Shown: positions 8,772-17,984 of the stretch, piece by piece
Layout of the letters: each line of letters opens with the position of its first letter
Numbering within the stretch: the stretch's first letter is position 1
Origin: Pseudomonas sp. 10-1B
Lineage (GTDB): Bacteria; Pseudomonadota; Gammaproteobacteria; Pseudomonadales; Pseudomonadaceae
Length of the DNA stretch: 48,971 nt
Assembly: GCF_000935045.1 (NCBI RefSeq)
Contig: NZ_JYKS01000018.1
Span: forward strand, 1 to 48,971
Direction of reading: 5' to 3'
The notes under the pieces: generated by a model
Told to the model about the DNA's origin: nothing
What the model saw: the letters and a program-made list of their open reading frames with translations, nothing else
The model's database searches: none
Program-made: the position numbers and the translations under genes

Positions 8772-10223
8772 ATGAACAACACGCTCGACGTGCGCCAACT
8801 GATCGACCAGCAACCCATCGGTCGCTACCAGAAATGGGTGGTGTTCCTTGGCTTTCTGATCATTGCCCTGGACGGCCTGGACGTGGCCATCATCGGCTTC
8901 ATTGCCCCGCAACTGAAAAGCGACTGGGGCCTGGGTGCGCAAAGCCTGGGCCCGGTATTGAGTGCCGCGCTGATCGGCCTGGCCCTCGGCGCCCTGGTCG
9001 CCGGCCCACTGGCCGACCGCTACGGGCGCAAGGCGGTGTTGCTATGCAGCGTGCTGCTGTTCGGCATCTGGACCCTGGCTTCGGCCTTTTCCCCCAATCT
9101 GGAAGCCCTTGTCGCGTTGCGCTTTCTCACCGGCCTGGGCCTGGGCGCCGCCATGCCCAATGCCAGCACCCTGGTCAGCGAATATGCCCCGGCGCGCAGC
9201 CGCTCGCTGCTGATCACCCTGGCGTTCTGCGGGTTCTCCCTCGGTGCGGCGGCCGGTGGTTTCGTCAGTGCCTGGATGATCCCCAACCTGGGCTGGCGCA
9301 GCGTACTGGTGCTGGGCGGGGTGTTGCCGCTGTTGGTCTTGCCGCTGCTGTACTGGCGCCTGCCGGAGTCGGTCACCTTCCTGGTCAGCAAGGGCGCGGA
9401 CCGCCAGCGCATCCTGGCCATTGTCCGCCGCCTGGCCCCTGAGCGGGTCAACGCCGACAGTACCTTCGTCATGCCTGGCAAAACGCCGGCCGCTGGTGGT
9501 GCGATCGGCACCATCCTCTCGCCGCGTTATCGCTTTGGTACCTGCATGCTCTGGGCCGGCTACGTGCTGGCGCTGTTTCTGGTCTACCTGTTCAGCGGCT
9601 GGCTGCCGACGCTGGTGAAGGAGGGGGGCGGTTTTTCGGTATCGGAAGCTGCCATCGTCACGGCCTGTTTCCAGATTGGCGGGCCGGTGGGAGCAATTTC
9701 AGTAGGTTGGGCCATGGACCGTTATCCGGCGCAACGCGTGCTGGTGCTGACCTTCCTGTTCAGTGGCGCGGTAATCTTTGCGATTGGCCAGGTAGCTGCG
9801 GATTTCGCCTGGTTGTGTGCGATTGCCTGGGCGGTGGGCTTTGGCCTGAACGGTGCCAGTGTGGGCATGAACGCATTGGCAGCAGGCTTTTACCCAACCG
9901 AGGCTCGGGCGACCGGTGCCAGTTGGATGAGCGGCATCGGGCGCCTGGGGGCGATCCTCAGTGCCTTTGCCGGGGCGCAGATGCTGGCGCTGGGCTGGAG
10001 CTTCGCCCAGGTGTTCGCCTCGCTGCTGCTACCTGCCGGGCTGGCGGCATTGGCAGTGTGGTTGCAGGGGCGGCAGGCAACGCAGCGGTTCAGCGCTCCA
10101 GGCTGTACATCCGGCACTCCGCCAGCAGTGCCAGCAGGTTCGGCTCCCGCTCCCGCGCCTTCAGGAACACCACGCCGATATGCTGCTGCAGGCGATATTG
10201 CGCCTTCAAGGCAATCAACCTGA
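8772..10223 (+). CDS. MFS transporter, aromatic acid:H+ symporter (AAHS) type
   Basis: Inner-membrane symporter of 483 residues, PcaK/BenK-like. Helix 1 carries the AAHS acidic signature ALDGLDVAIIGFIAPQL, motif A reads GPLADRYGRKAVLL, and 12 hydrophobic segments can be followed. AGGTGA lies 7 bases before the ATG at 8772. It presumably imports the aromatic or alicyclic acid degraded by the SDR-flavoprotein enzymes. The last ~45 residues, rich in Pro, Ala and Ser, extend past the usual end of the family (about 450 residues) and are antisense to the 3' end of the LysR gene. The stop may have been lost and the tail may be non-functional. Confidence 0.88.
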   Translation: MNNTLDVRQLIDQQPIGRYQKWVVFLGFLIIALDGLDVAIIGFIAPQLKSDWGLGAQSLGPVLSAALIGLALGALVAGPLADRYGRKAVLLCSVLLFGIWTLASAFSPNLEALVALRFLTGLGLGAAMPNASTLVSEYAPARSRSLLITLAFCGFSLGAAAGGFVSAWMIPNLGWRSVLVLGGVLPLLVLPLLYWRLPESVTFLVSKGADRQRILAIVRRLAPERVNADSTFVMPGKTPAAGGAIGTILSPRYRFGTCMLWAGYVLALFLVYLFSGWLPTLVKEGGGFSVSEAAIVTACFQIGGPVGAISVGWAMDRYPAQRVLVLTFLFSGAVIFAIGQVAADFAWLCAIAWAVGFGLNGASVGMNALAAGFYPTEARATGASWMSGIGRLGAILSAFAGAQMLALGWSFAQVFASLLLPAGLAALAVWLQGRQATQRFSAPGCTSGTPPAVPAGSAPAPAPSGTPRRYAAAGDIAPSRQST

Positions 10224-11001
10224 CCCGGTTTTCGTACACCGCCGCGATGCGTCCGGGCAGCAGGGCAAAGCCCACGCCCGAGCTGACCATGCTCAGCAGG
10301 GTGAAGATATCGTTCACCTGCATGGCCACCTTCGGTTCGAAGCCGGCCTGCTGGAACACCCGCGCGCCATCGCGGTGGGTGGCGAAGCCTTGGGTCAGGG
10401 TGATGAAGGTGGAGTCGGCCAGGTCGGCCAGGTCCACCTCGGCCTGCTCGGCGAACGGCGAGTTGGTGGGGACGGCGAGGAAGATGTCGTCGGAGAACAG
10501 CGGCAGTTGCTCGCAGGCCGGGTCGCTGACGCTTTCGTCGAGCGACACCAGGATGGCCTCCAGCTCGTGGTTCTTCAGGCGCTGCAGCAGGTCGACGTTG
10601 GAGCCCAGGGTCAGGTCGATGTTCAGTTCACTGCGGCGCAGCTTCAGGCCCATCACCAGCTTGGGCACGGTTTTTACCGTCAGCGAGTAGAGCGCGCCCA
10701 GGCGGAAGCGCTCGGCATAGAAGCCGGCGGCCTCACGGGTCTGGCGCACCATCTGCTCGGCGTCCTGGATCAGCTGGCGGGCTTTCTTTTCCAGCACGTA
10801 GGCGCTTTCCAGCGGGATCAGCTGGCGGCCTTCGTGCTTGAACAGCGGGCAGCGCAGGGCGCTTTCCAGCGAGTGGATGGCGCGGTGCACGCTGACGGCG
10901 CTGGTGGACAGCTCGGCGGCGGCGCGGCCGAGGTTGCCGCTGCGCATGAAGGCGAGGAAGGTTTCCAGCTTCTTGAGGGTCAGTTCTTCGTCGATGAGCA
11001 T
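10090..11001 (-). CDS. LysR-family regulator, MdcR-like
   Basis: LysR-type regulator of 303 residues. The winged helix-turn-helix spans about residues 8-66 (LETFLAFMRSGNLGRAAAEL; SAVSVHRAIHSLESAL) and is followed by a periplasmic-binding-like effector domain. Stretches such as LYSLTVKTVPKLVMGLKLRR, NDIFTLLSMVSSGVGFALLP and LLALLAECRMY resemble, from memory, the malonate-utilisation regulator MdcR. No malonate decarboxylase genes are in the window, so it may control the neighbouring transport/catabolic genes or act in trans. Its 3' end overlaps the 3' end of the AAHS transporter by 134 bases on the opposite strand. Confidence 0.88.
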   Translation of the reverse strand: MLIDEELTLKKLETFLAFMRSGNLGRAAAELSTSAVSVHRAIHSLESALRCPLFKHEGRQLIPLESAYVLEKKARQLIQDAEQMVRQTREAAGFYAERFRLGALYSLTVKTVPKLVMGLKLRRSELNIDLTLGSNVDLLQRLKNHELEAILVSLDESVSDPACEQLPLFSDDIFLAVPTNSPFAEQAEVDLADLADSTFITLTQGFATHRDGARVFQQAGFEPKVAMQVNDIFTLLSMVSSGVGFALLPGRIAAVYENRVRLIALKAQYRLQQHIGVVFLKAREREPNLLALLAECRMYSLER

Positions 11002-11051
11002 GGTATGGCCTGGGGGCGCGCAATGGCAGGGTCATGCATGTTGTTTTGGAA

Positions 11052-11173
11052 TTCCGGGGCCGCTTCGCAGCCCATCGCCGGCAAGCCCCCACAGGTATTG
11101 CACATGGTTTGAAGCCGATGCGGTCGGGGTGGGAGCTGGCTTGCCGGCGATGGGGCGCGAAGCGGCCCCGAAT
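11052..11173. repeat. REP pair, inverted
   Basis: Two REP units in opposite orientation (ggggccgcttcgcagcccat at the left, tggggcgcgaagcggcccc at the right) surround a central gaagccgatgcggtcgg. The pair lies downstream of the HAD gene and upstream of the LysR gene, both on the minus strand. It probably ends or attenuates HAD transcription. Confidence 0.75.
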
Positions 11174-11175
11174 GC

Positions 11176-11832
11176 TCATTGCATGGAATCTATCAACGCC
11201 CACAACGCTGGATCGTTGAAGTCATCTATCACCAGTTTCGCCCCCGCCGCCAGCAACCGCTCCGGCGTCTGGGTCGTGGCCACGCCCACGGTAAAGATCC
11301 CCGCACCACTCGCCGCCGCTACCCCCGGCAGCGAATCCTCGAAGGCCAGCGCCTGCCCGGCCTCTGCGCCCAGGCGCTGCAGCCCGGTGAGGTAGGGTAG
11401 CGGGTCCGGCTTGGGCCGCGCCAGTTCCTCGGCCACCAGCACATGCTCGAAGCGCTGGCCCAGGCCCATGGCGCTCAACATGTGTTCGGCGTTGAGCCGC
11501 GGTGCGTTGGTCACCACGCACATGCCAAGACTACGGGCCTGGGCATGTTCCAGCAGGCGCAGCAAGCCCGGCATCGGCTCCAGGCAGGGGGCCATCTCCC
11601 TGAACAGCGCTTCTTTGCGCTCGGCCAATGCCTGGCACTGTTCGGCATTGGCGCCCGTGAACAGCTCGGCGAACAGCTCGCCATTGGCGCGGCCACTGAC
11701 CTGGGCATCGAACTGCGCCTGGCTCAGCTCGCGGCCGTCATGCTCACGCAGCAATTGGCGAAAGGCCTGCAGGTGCAGGGTATCGGTGTCGGTCAGGGTT
11801 CCATCGAGGTCGAACAGCAGGGCGGTCAGCAT
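11176..11832 (-). CDS. HAD-superfamily phosphatase, phosphoglycolate phosphatase-like
   Basis: Soluble HAD hydrolase of 218 residues from the ATG at 11832. Motif I is LFDLDGTLTDTD with the nucleophile/acid Asp pair, motif II is VVTNAPR, and motifs III/IV are ARPKPDPLPYLTGL and AFEDSLPGVAAASGAG. The helical cap between motifs I and II makes it a subclass I beta-phosphoglucomutase/Gph-type phosphatase. The substrate is probably a small sugar phosphate or 2-phosphoglycolate, which the motifs alone cannot settle. An upstream in-frame codon at 11856 is less likely because the conserved MLTALLFDLDGTL starts here. It is divergent from lexA2 across about 100 bases. Confidence 0.85.
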   Translation of the reverse strand: MLTALLFDLDGTLTDTDTLHLQAFRQLLREHDGRELSQAQFDAQVSGRANGELFAELFTGANAEQCQALAERKEALFREMAPCLEPMPGLLRLLEHAQARSLGMCVVTNAPRLNAEHMLSAMGLGQRFEHVLVAEELARPKPDPLPYLTGLQRLGAEAGQALAFEDSLPGVAAASGAGIFTVGVATTQTPERLLAAGAKLVIDDFNDPALWALIDSMQ

Positions 11833-11916
11833 CAGGTATCCAGGTATGAAAAACACAAGCCCGCTGATGATAGCGAAAGCTGACGACGAAGGGGGCTGTT
11901 CAGCGTGCTCCGAAAA

Positions 11917-11932
11917 GAGTACAAATGTGCTC
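11917..11932. promoter_or_regulatory. LexA2 operator (GTAC-N4-GTGC)
   Basis: The sequence gagtacaaatgtgctc is an imperfect palindrome containing GTAC-AAAT-GTGC at 11919-11930. As I recall, this is the published LexA2 box type of P. putida, different from the classical CTG-N8-CAG box of LexA1. It touches the translation start of lexA2, so bound LexA2 would block its own operon (lexA2-imuA-imuB-dnaE2). A second GTGC half-site is at 11905-11908. Confidence 0.88.
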
Positions 11933-11933
11933 C

Positions 11934-12542
11934 ATGAACGATCTCACCCCCAAACGTCGCGCCATTTTCGATTTCATCCGTGAACGCATCGCCGACCACG
12001 GCCAGCCGCCGAGCCTGGCCGATATCGCCACGCGCTTCGGTTTCGCCTCGCGCAGCGTCGCACGCAAGCACATCACCGCCCTGTGCCAGGCCGGCTATAT
12101 CGATGTCACGCCGAACCAGGCGCGGGGCATTCGCCTGGCCGAACCCCTGCGCCGCCCGGAAATCCTCGAAGTCCCCGTCCTCGGCCAAGTGGCGGCAGGT
12201 GCGCCGATCGGCCCGGACCTCGACATCCACGAGCAACTGCTGCTCGACCCCAGCCTGTTCCGCCGTACCCCCGACTACCTGCTGAAGGTGCGTGGCGACT
12301 CGATGATCGACGACGGTATCTTCGACGGTGACCTGGTCGGCATTCGCCAGCAGGGCGAAGCCCGCGATGGCCAGATCGTGGTCGCCCGGCTGGACGGCGA
12401 GGTGACCATCAAGCGCCTGCAGCGCCAGGGCGGCAGTTACCGGCTGTTGCCACGCAACCCGGCTTATGCACCCATCGATGTACAGCCCGAGCAGGAGTTT
12501 TTCATCGAAGGCGTGTTCTGCGGCTTGCTGAGGCGTGACTGA
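11934..12542 (+). CDS. lexA2: LexA2 SOS repressor
   Basis: Second LexA-type repressor, 202 residues, controlling the mutagenesis cassette that follows. The N-terminal winged helix-turn-helix (LTPKRRAIFDFIRERIADHG; SLADIATRFGFASRSVARKH) is followed by the S24 autocleavage domain. The cleavage site Ala88-Gly89 lies in QVAAGAPIG, the catalytic Ser123 in VRGDSM and Lys160 in VTIKRL, so RecA-stimulated self-cleavage should work. The ATG at 11934 is chosen because the alternative at 11925 lies inside the LexA2 operator. Neither start has a Shine-Dalgarno sequence, so the mRNA may be leaderless or nearly so. The stop overlaps imuA by one base. Confidence 0.93.
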   Translation: MNDLTPKRRAIFDFIRERIADHGQPPSLADIATRFGFASRSVARKHITALCQAGYIDVTPNQARGIRLAEPLRRPEILEVPVLGQVAAGAPIGPDLDIHEQLLLDPSLFRRTPDYLLKVRGDSMIDDGIFDGDLVGIRQQGEARDGQIVVARLDGEVTIKRLQRQGGSYRLLPRNPAYAPIDVQPEQEFFIEGVFCGLLRRD

Positions 12543-13162
12543 TGGGCGCAGTGGTCGACCTCGACAGGTTGCTCGACCAGCGCCGCGTATGGCGCGGCCG
12601 GCAGGCCCAGGCGCGGCCGCTCGGGTTGCAGCCGACCGGCCATGCCGCCCTCGACGAACGCCTGCCGGAAGGCGGCTGGCCAGCGGCAGCGCTCAGCGAA
12701 CTGTTGCTGGCCAGCCCCGGCTGTGGCGAATTGCAGTTGCTGTGGCCAACCCTGGCCCGCCTGAGCAGTGAAGCCAGCCGAGTCGTGCTGGTGGCCCCGC
12801 CCTTCATTCCTTACGCACCGGCCTGGCAGGCAGCGGGGGTGGACCTGCGCTGGCTGGTGCAGGTGGAGGCCGAAGCTGCCGATGCCCTGTGGGCCGCTGA
12901 ACAGTGCCTGCGCTCGGGCAGTTGCGCGGCAGTGCTGTGCTGGCCCGAACGTGCCGATGACCGCAGCCTGCGGCGCTTGCAGGTGGCCGCCGAAACCGGC
13001 CAGGCGCTGGCGTTCGCTTGCCGGTCCCAACAGGCGGCGCACAACCCCTCACCAGCAGCGCTGCGCATTGCCGTCGACACCCGGCCAGCGCAATGGCGCG
13101 TGCTCAAAAGCCGCGGTGGCATGCCACCGGCGCTGCCCATTGCCTGCCCGGGGCGGGGCTGA
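12542..13162 (+). CDS. imuA: ImuA, SulA/RecA-like translesion cassette protein
   Basis: Protein of 206 residues of the ImuA family, which works with ImuB and DnaE2 (ImuC) in error-prone bypass of DNA damage. The conserved early pattern LPTGHAALDERLPEGGWP-like (here GLQPTGHAALDERLPEGGWP) and the RecA-fold strand SRVVLVAPPFIPYAPAWQAA are readable. There is no intact Walker A, as is normal for this family. It starts on the last base of the lexA2 stop and ends 6 bases before imuB, so it is part of one SOS operon. Confidence 0.9.
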   Translation: MGAVVDLDRLLDQRRVWRGRQAQARPLGLQPTGHAALDERLPEGGWPAAALSELLLASPGCGELQLLWPTLARLSSEASRVVLVAPPFIPYAPAWQAAGVDLRWLVQVEAEAADALWAAEQCLRSGSCAAVLCWPERADDRSLRRLQVAAETGQALAFACRSQQAAHNPSPAALRIAVDTRPAQWRVLKSRGGMPPALPIACPGRG

Positions 13163-13168
13163 TGCACC

Positions 13169-14587
13169 ATGCTCTGGGCCTGCATCCTGTTTCCCCAGCT
13201 GGCGCTGGACACTGTCCTGCGTGAGCGTGACGACCCCGATACGCCGCTGGTGCTGCTTGGCGGGCCTGGCCAACGGCGGCTACTGCAGGCGGTCAACCCG
13301 GCGGCAGCCGCGCTCGGCCTGCGGGCCGGGCAAACCCTGACGGCTGCGCGCGCTCTGGCCGATGGTTTCACCTGCGTCGAAGTCGACTCTAAGCGTATCG
13401 AACGCGTGCAGCACTTGCTGGCCGCCTGGGCGTACCGCTTCAGTGCCCAGGTCAGCCTGCACTATCCACGGGCGCTGTTGCTGGAGGTGGGCTCCAGCCT
13501 GCAATTGTTCGGCCCCTGGCCATTGTTCGAGGCGCGCCTGCGCCAGGAGCTGGCTGAGCTGGGTTTGCGCCAACGCATCGTCCTGGCCAGCAACCCGGTA
13601 GCGGCACGTATGCTCGCCAACGGCCATGACGGCCTGGCCGTGAGCGATGCCGACGCCACCCGGGCGGCGATGCTACGCATGCCCATCGAGCGTATCGGCT
13701 TGCCCATGGAGGCCGCCGAGGCTTTTGCCCGCATGGGCCTGCGCCAGCTGGGCCAGGTGTTGGCCTTGCCGCGTGACACCCTGGCCAGGCGCTTTGCGCC
13801 TCAGGTGCAACTGCACCTTGACCAGTTGCTCGGCCTGCGCAACCTGGGGTTGGACTTCTACCAGCCACCGGACCGTTTCGAAACCCGGCTGGAGCTGAAT
13901 TTCGATGTCGAGTCGCACCAGGCCCTGCTGTTCCCGCTGCGGCGCATGCTCAACGACCTGGCCGCCTTCCTGGCCGGGCGTGACTGTGGCGTGCAGCGTT
14001 TCTGCCTGCACCTGGAGCATGCCGAAGGGCCGGACACCTTGCTGAAGGTGGGCCTGCTGGCGGCCGAACGCGACGCCGCGATGCTGTTCGAACTGGCCCG
14101 TGGGCGCCTGGAGCCGCTGCGCATTCCCGCGCCGGTGCGCAACCTGCGGCTGGTCGCCGAGGATTTGCCGCCCTTCGTCCCGCAGCACCAACCGTTGTTC
14201 GCTCCCCGTGCACAACAGGCACAACCTTGGGAGCAATTGCGCGAACGGTTGCGCGCGCGCCTGGGGGATGAGGCGGTCAAGGGCCTGAGCGCCGCGGCCG
14301 ATCACCGCCCCGAGTGTGCCTGGCAGGCGGTCGAGCAGGGTACCCAGGGCAGCATGCCGGTTACCCCCGGCAGCCGCCCCGGCTGGTTGCTTGCGGCGCC
14401 CATGGCGCTGGATGAGGCCGGTTACCGCGTGCAGGGGCAGGCCGAGCGCATCGAGTCGGGTTGGTGGGATGGCGGCGACGTGCGCCGTGACTACTACCGC
14501 ATCGAAACCCGTGACGGCCTGCGCGGCTGGGCCTACCGCGACCTGAGCCAGGCCGGCCCGTTGTGGCTGCAGGGTTGGTTCGCATGA
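13169..14587 (+). CDS. imuB: ImuB, inactive Y-family polymerase homologue
   Basis: Y-family polymerase-like scaffold of 472 residues. The first catalytic carboxylate motif (hDhDxF) is replaced by [11 protein letters not shown], and the second (SxDE) by [11 protein letters not shown], so it should not polymerise. This is the known state of ImuB, which acts as a hub linking ImuA, DnaE2 and the sliding clamp. A possible clamp-binding peptide, QPLF, is at residues 341-344 in the C-terminal region. The little-finger domain (about residues 235-335) is present. Its stop overlaps the dnaE2 start by ATGA, so the two products are made in a coupled way. Confidence 0.92.
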   Translation: MLWACILFPQLALDTVLRERDDPDTPLVLLGGPGQRRLLQAVNPAAAALGLRAGQTLTAARALADGFTCVEVDSKRIERVQHLLAAWAYRFSAQVSLHYPRALLLEVGSSLQLFGPWPLFEARLRQELAELGLRQRIVLASNPVAARMLANGHDGLAVSDADATRAAMLRMPIERIGLPMEAAEAFARMGLRQLGQVLALPRDTLARRFAPQVQLHLDQLLGLRNLGLDFYQPPDRFETRLELNFDVESHQALLFPLRRMLNDLAAFLAGRDCGVQRFCLHLEHAEGPDTLLKVGLLAAERDAAMLFELARGRLEPLRIPAPVRNLRLVAEDLPPFVPQHQPLFAPRAQQAQPWEQLRERLRARLGDEAVKGLSAAADHRPECAWQAVEQGTQGSMPVTPGSRPGWLLAAPMALDEAGYRVQGQAERIESGWWDGGDVRRDYYRIETRDGLRGWAYRDLSQAGPLWLQGWFA

Positions 14588-17500
14588 ACGCCCCGGGTTA
14601 TGCCGAGCTGCATTGCCTGTCCAACTTCAGCTTCCAGCGCGGTGCGTCGAGCGCCGACGAGCTGTTCCGGCGTGCCCATGAGCAGGGCTACCAGGCCCTG
14701 GCGATCACTGATGAATGTACCCTGGCCGGGATCGTTCGGGCCTGGCAGGCCGCCAGGCAGCACCAACTGCGCTTGATCGTGGGCAGTGAGGTGCAACTGC
14801 AGGACGGCCCCAAGCTGGTGCTGCTGGTAGAGAACCTGGTTGGTTACCAGAACCTGTGTGCGCTGATCACCCGCGCTCGGCGGCGGGCGCAAAAGGGGCA
14901 GTACCAGCTGTTTCGCGACGATCTGCAGCAGCATTCTGAAGGCCTGCTGGCGCTTTGGGTGGCCGATGACAGCGGTGATGGCGCCCCGGGCCAGTGGCTG
15001 CGAAGTGTCTTCGGTGAGCGCTTGTGGTTGGCCGTGCACCTGCACCGGGGGAACGACGATGCCCTGCGCCTGGAGCGCTTGCGCGACTTGGCGGCCAGGC
15101 TGGGTATCCGCGCCGTGGCCTGTGGCGACGTGCACATGCATGTACGTGGCCGCCGTGCGTTGCAAGATTGCATGACCGCTATCCGCCAGAACTGCCAGGT
15201 GGCGCAGGCCGGGCGCTTTCTGTTTGCCAATGGCGAGCGGCATCTGCGCAGCCAGGCGCAACTGGGCGAACTCTACCCCGCCGAACTGCTGGCCGAGACC
15301 TTGGCCATCGCCGAGCGCTGCCGCTTCGAACTGAGCGAGCTGAAATACCAATACCCACGCGAACTGGTGCCCCAGGGCCATACCCCGGCGAGCTGGCTGC
15401 GTGAACTGTGCGAACGCGGCTTGCCGTTGCGCTGGCCGGATGGGCCAAGTGACAAGGTGCGTGCAGTGCTGGCAAAGGAACTGGCGCTGATCGAGGAGCT
15501 GGGCTACGAAAGCTACTTCCTGACCGTGCATGACATCGTCACCTTCGCCCGCAGCCAGCGCATTCTTTGCCAGGGCCGGGGTTCGGCGGCCAACTCGGTG
15601 GTGTGTTTCGTGCTGGGCATCACCGAACTCGACCCCATGGAGCACCGTTTGTTGTTCGAGCGCTTCTTGTCACGAGAGCGCAACGAGCCGCCTGATATCG
15701 ACGTGGACTTCGAGCACGACCGGCGCGAAGAAGTGATCCAGTATGTGTTCGCTCGCTATGGCCGACACCGGGCAGCGCTCACCGCGGTGGTGAACACCTA
15801 CCATGCCGCCGGCGCGGTGCGGGATGTAGCACGGGTGCTGGGGTTGCCGGCGGACCAGGTGGATGCCCTGGCCAAATGCTGTGGCCGCTGGAGCGATCGC
15901 ATTCCCGATGAGCAGCGCCTGGCCGAGGCCGGTTTCGAGGCGAGCAGCCCTTCGTTGCGGCGGGTGCTGGTGCTGGCCGGTGAGCTGGTTGGCTTCCCCC
16001 GGCACCTGTCCCAGCACCCAGGCGGTTTTGTCATTTCTCAGCAGCCCTTGGACGAGTTGGTGCCGGTGGAGAATGCCGCGATGGCGGAGCGTACGGTCAT
16101 ACAGTGGGACAAGGACGACCTGGACATGGTCGGCCTGCTCAAGGTCGATGTATTGGCGCTGGGCATGCTCAGCGCCTTGCGCCGTTGCTTCGACCTGCTG
16201 CAATACCACCGCGGCCAGCACCTGACCCTGGCGACCATCCCCAGTGAAGACGCGGCCACCTACGCGATGATCAGCCGCGCCGAGACCATGGGCGTATTCC
16301 AGATCGAATCGCGTGCGCAAATGGCCATGTTGCCCCGGTTGCAACCCAGGACGTTCTACGACCTGGTCATCGAGGTGGCCATCGTCCGCCCCGGGCCGAT
16401 CCAGGGGGACATGGTGCATCCTTACCTGCGCCGGCGCCTGAAGCAGGAACCGGTGACTTATCCCTCGGCGCAATTGAAGGAAGTCTTCAAGCGCACCCTG
16501 GGCGTGCCATTGTTCCAGGAGCAGGTAATGGAGCTGGCGATGGTCGCGGCCGACTACTCCCCGGGTGAGGCCGACCAGTTGCGCCGCAGCATGGCCGCCT
16601 GGAAGCGCCATGGCGGCCTGGAGCCACACCGCGAGCGGCTGGTGCATGGCATGTTGCGCAATGGTTATGAGCTGTCGTTCGCCGAACGTATCTTCGAACA
16701 GATCAAAGGCTTCGGCAGCTATGGCTTCCCCGAGTCCCACGCGGCCAGCTTTGCCTTGCTGTGTTATGCCAGCAGCTGGCTGAAGTGCCATGAGCCGGCG
16801 ATTTTCACCTGCGCGCTGGTCAACAGCTGGCCCATGGGGTTTTACAGCCCCGACCAGTTGCTGCAAGAGGCCCGGCGCCAGGGGATCGAGGTGCGGCCGG
16901 TGGATGTTTGCCACAGTGACTGGGATTGCACCTTGGAGCCTGAAGCTGAAGGGGCCCTGGCTATTCGCATGGGCTTGCGTCTGCTGCGCGGTTTTGCCGA
17001 GGCCGATGCCAAGCGCCTGGAGCAGGCGAGGGCGCAGCGGCCATGGCGCGATGTCGAAGACCTGTGCCTGCGCGCCGGGCTCGACGCGCGCGCCCGTGCC
17101 CGCCTGGCCGATGGCGGCGCATTACGCGCCTTGGCGCGAGACCGTCACCAGGCGCGCTGGCAGGTGGCGGCGGTGCAGCCGCAACTGCCGTTGTTCGCTG
17201 ACGTGCAAGCCTTGCCGGAAAGCGCTGTGGAACTGCCTGTACCCACCGTGGGGGAGGACCTGGTGGCCGATTACCAGACCCTGGGTACCACGTTGGGGCC
17301 GCACCCGTTGACCTTGTTGCGCTCACGCTTGAGGGCTCTGGGGTGTCGCAGTTCCGGCGAACTGCAAGGTGTCGGGCATGGCGACAACATTGCCGTGGCC
17401 GGGTTGGTGGTGGGGCGCCAGCGGCCACAGACCTCCAGCGGGGTGACCTTCGTCACCCTGGAGGATGAACACGGGATGGTCAACGTGGTGGTGTGGCGTG

Positions 17501-17664
17501 ACTTGGCCGAACGGCAGCGGCGAGCGCTGGTGGGGTCGCAGTTGCTCAAGGTCAGTGGGCGGCTGGAGCAGAAAGATGGCGTGCGACACCTGATTGCGCG
17601 GCGGCTGGAGGATGTGAGCCCGCTGTTGCAGGGGCTGGATGTGCGCAGCCGGGATTTCCACTGA
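14584..17664 (+). CDS. dnaE2: DnaE2 (ImuC), error-prone DNA polymerase III alpha subunit
   Basis: C-family DNA polymerase of 1026 residues, catalytic member of the ImuABC translesion machine. It starts with a PHP domain ([32 protein letters not shown]). The palm motif [16 protein letters not shown] places catalytic Asp373 and Asp375. The finger/beta-binding regions ([35 protein letters not shown]) and a C-terminal OB fold ([19 protein letters not shown]) follow. It is shorter than replicative DnaE1 (about 1170 residues), as DnaE2 should be. The ATG at 14584 overlaps the imuB stop (ATGA). Expression is presumably SOS-induced through the LexA2 operator. Confidence 0.95.
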   Translation: MNAPGYAELHCLSNFSFQRGASSADELFRRAHEQGYQALAITDECTLAGIVRAWQAARQHQLRLIVGSEVQLQDGPKLVLLVENLVGYQNLCALITRARRRAQKGQYQLFRDDLQQHSEGLLALWVADDSGDGAPGQWLRSVFGERLWLAVHLHRGNDDALRLERLRDLAARLGIRAVACGDVHMHVRGRRALQDCMTAIRQNCQVAQAGRFLFANGERHLRSQAQLGELYPAELLAETLAIAERCRFELSELKYQYPRELVPQGHTPASWLRELCERGLPLRWPDGPSDKVRAVLAKELALIEELGYESYFLTVHDIVTFARSQRILCQGRGSAANSVVCFVLGITELDPMEHRLLFERFLSRERNEPPDIDVDFEHDRREEVIQYVFARYGRHRAALTAVVNTYHAAGAVRDVARVLGLPADQVDALAKCCGRWSDRIPDEQRLAEAGFEASSPSLRRVLVLAGELVGFPRHLSQHPGGFVISQQPLDELVPVENAAMAERTVIQWDKDDLDMVGLLKVDVLALGMLSALRRCFDLLQYHRGQHLTLATIPSEDAATYAMISRAETMGVFQIESRAQMAMLPRLQPRTFYDLVIEVAIVRPGPIQGDMVHPYLRRRLKQEPVTYPSAQLKEVFKRTLGVPLFQEQVMELAMVAADYSPGEADQLRRSMAAWKRHGGLEPHRERLVHGMLRNGYELSFAERIFEQIKGFGSYGFPESHAASFALLCYASSWLKCHEPAIFTCALVNSWPMGFYSPDQLLQEARRQGIEVRPVDVCHSDWDCTLEPEAEGALAIRMGLRLLRGFAEADAKRLEQARAQRPWRDVEDLCLRAGLDARARARLADGGALRALARDRHQARWQVAAVQPQLPLFADVQALPESAVELPVPTVGEDLVADYQTLGTTLGPHPLTLLRSRLRALGCRSSGELQGVGHGDNIAVAGLVVGRQRPQTSSGVTFVTLEDEHGMVNVVVWRDLAERQRRALVGSQLLKVSGRLEQKDGVRHLIARRLEDVSPLLQGLDVRSRDFH

Positions 17665-17984
17665 GCCCTGGGGCTTACTCTAAACTCTGATATTTGCGCC
17701 GTCGCTGTGGGAGCTGGCATGCCCTAATAAGGCACATTGGGGCTGCTGTGCAGCCCATCGCCGGCAAGCCAGCTCCCACAGGTACCGTGCAGAATTCAGG
17801 AGTTGCGCGATCCCTGGAGCAACCGTCTTCCTCAAAATCTAAACAGCTTGCGCGGTATAGCGTGCGCCCGAAACCTGCACAGTACCTGTGGGAGCTGGCT
17901 TGCCGGCGATGGGCCGCACAGCGGCCCCATGCAGCCCTTTCGCGACGCAAGGCCGCTCCCACAAAATCGATTTCGTGTCAGTGG
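17665..17984. repeat. Gene-free REP-rich spacer after dnaE2
   Basis: This 320-base stretch holds no supported gene. It has three REP units: near 17705-17720 (partial), 17741-17780 (cagcccatcgccggcaagcc) and 17884-17965 (ctggcttgccggcgatgggc). Between them at about 17781-17817 is a sequence (taccgtgcagaattcaggag) that recurs almost unchanged at 28480 inside another REP cluster. The spacer separates the convergent dnaE2 (+) and aldo/keto reductase (-) genes. Confidence 0.75.

Noticed and set aside
13169..14587. ImuB considered as an active Y-family polymerase
   Set aside because: Catalytic carboxylates are missing in both motifs, as is normal for ImuB.
17665..17984. Repeated palindromes considered as a CRISPR array
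   Set aside because: Units are irregularly spaced, in both orientations and of REP type, with no unique spacers of constant length. No cas genes are present.
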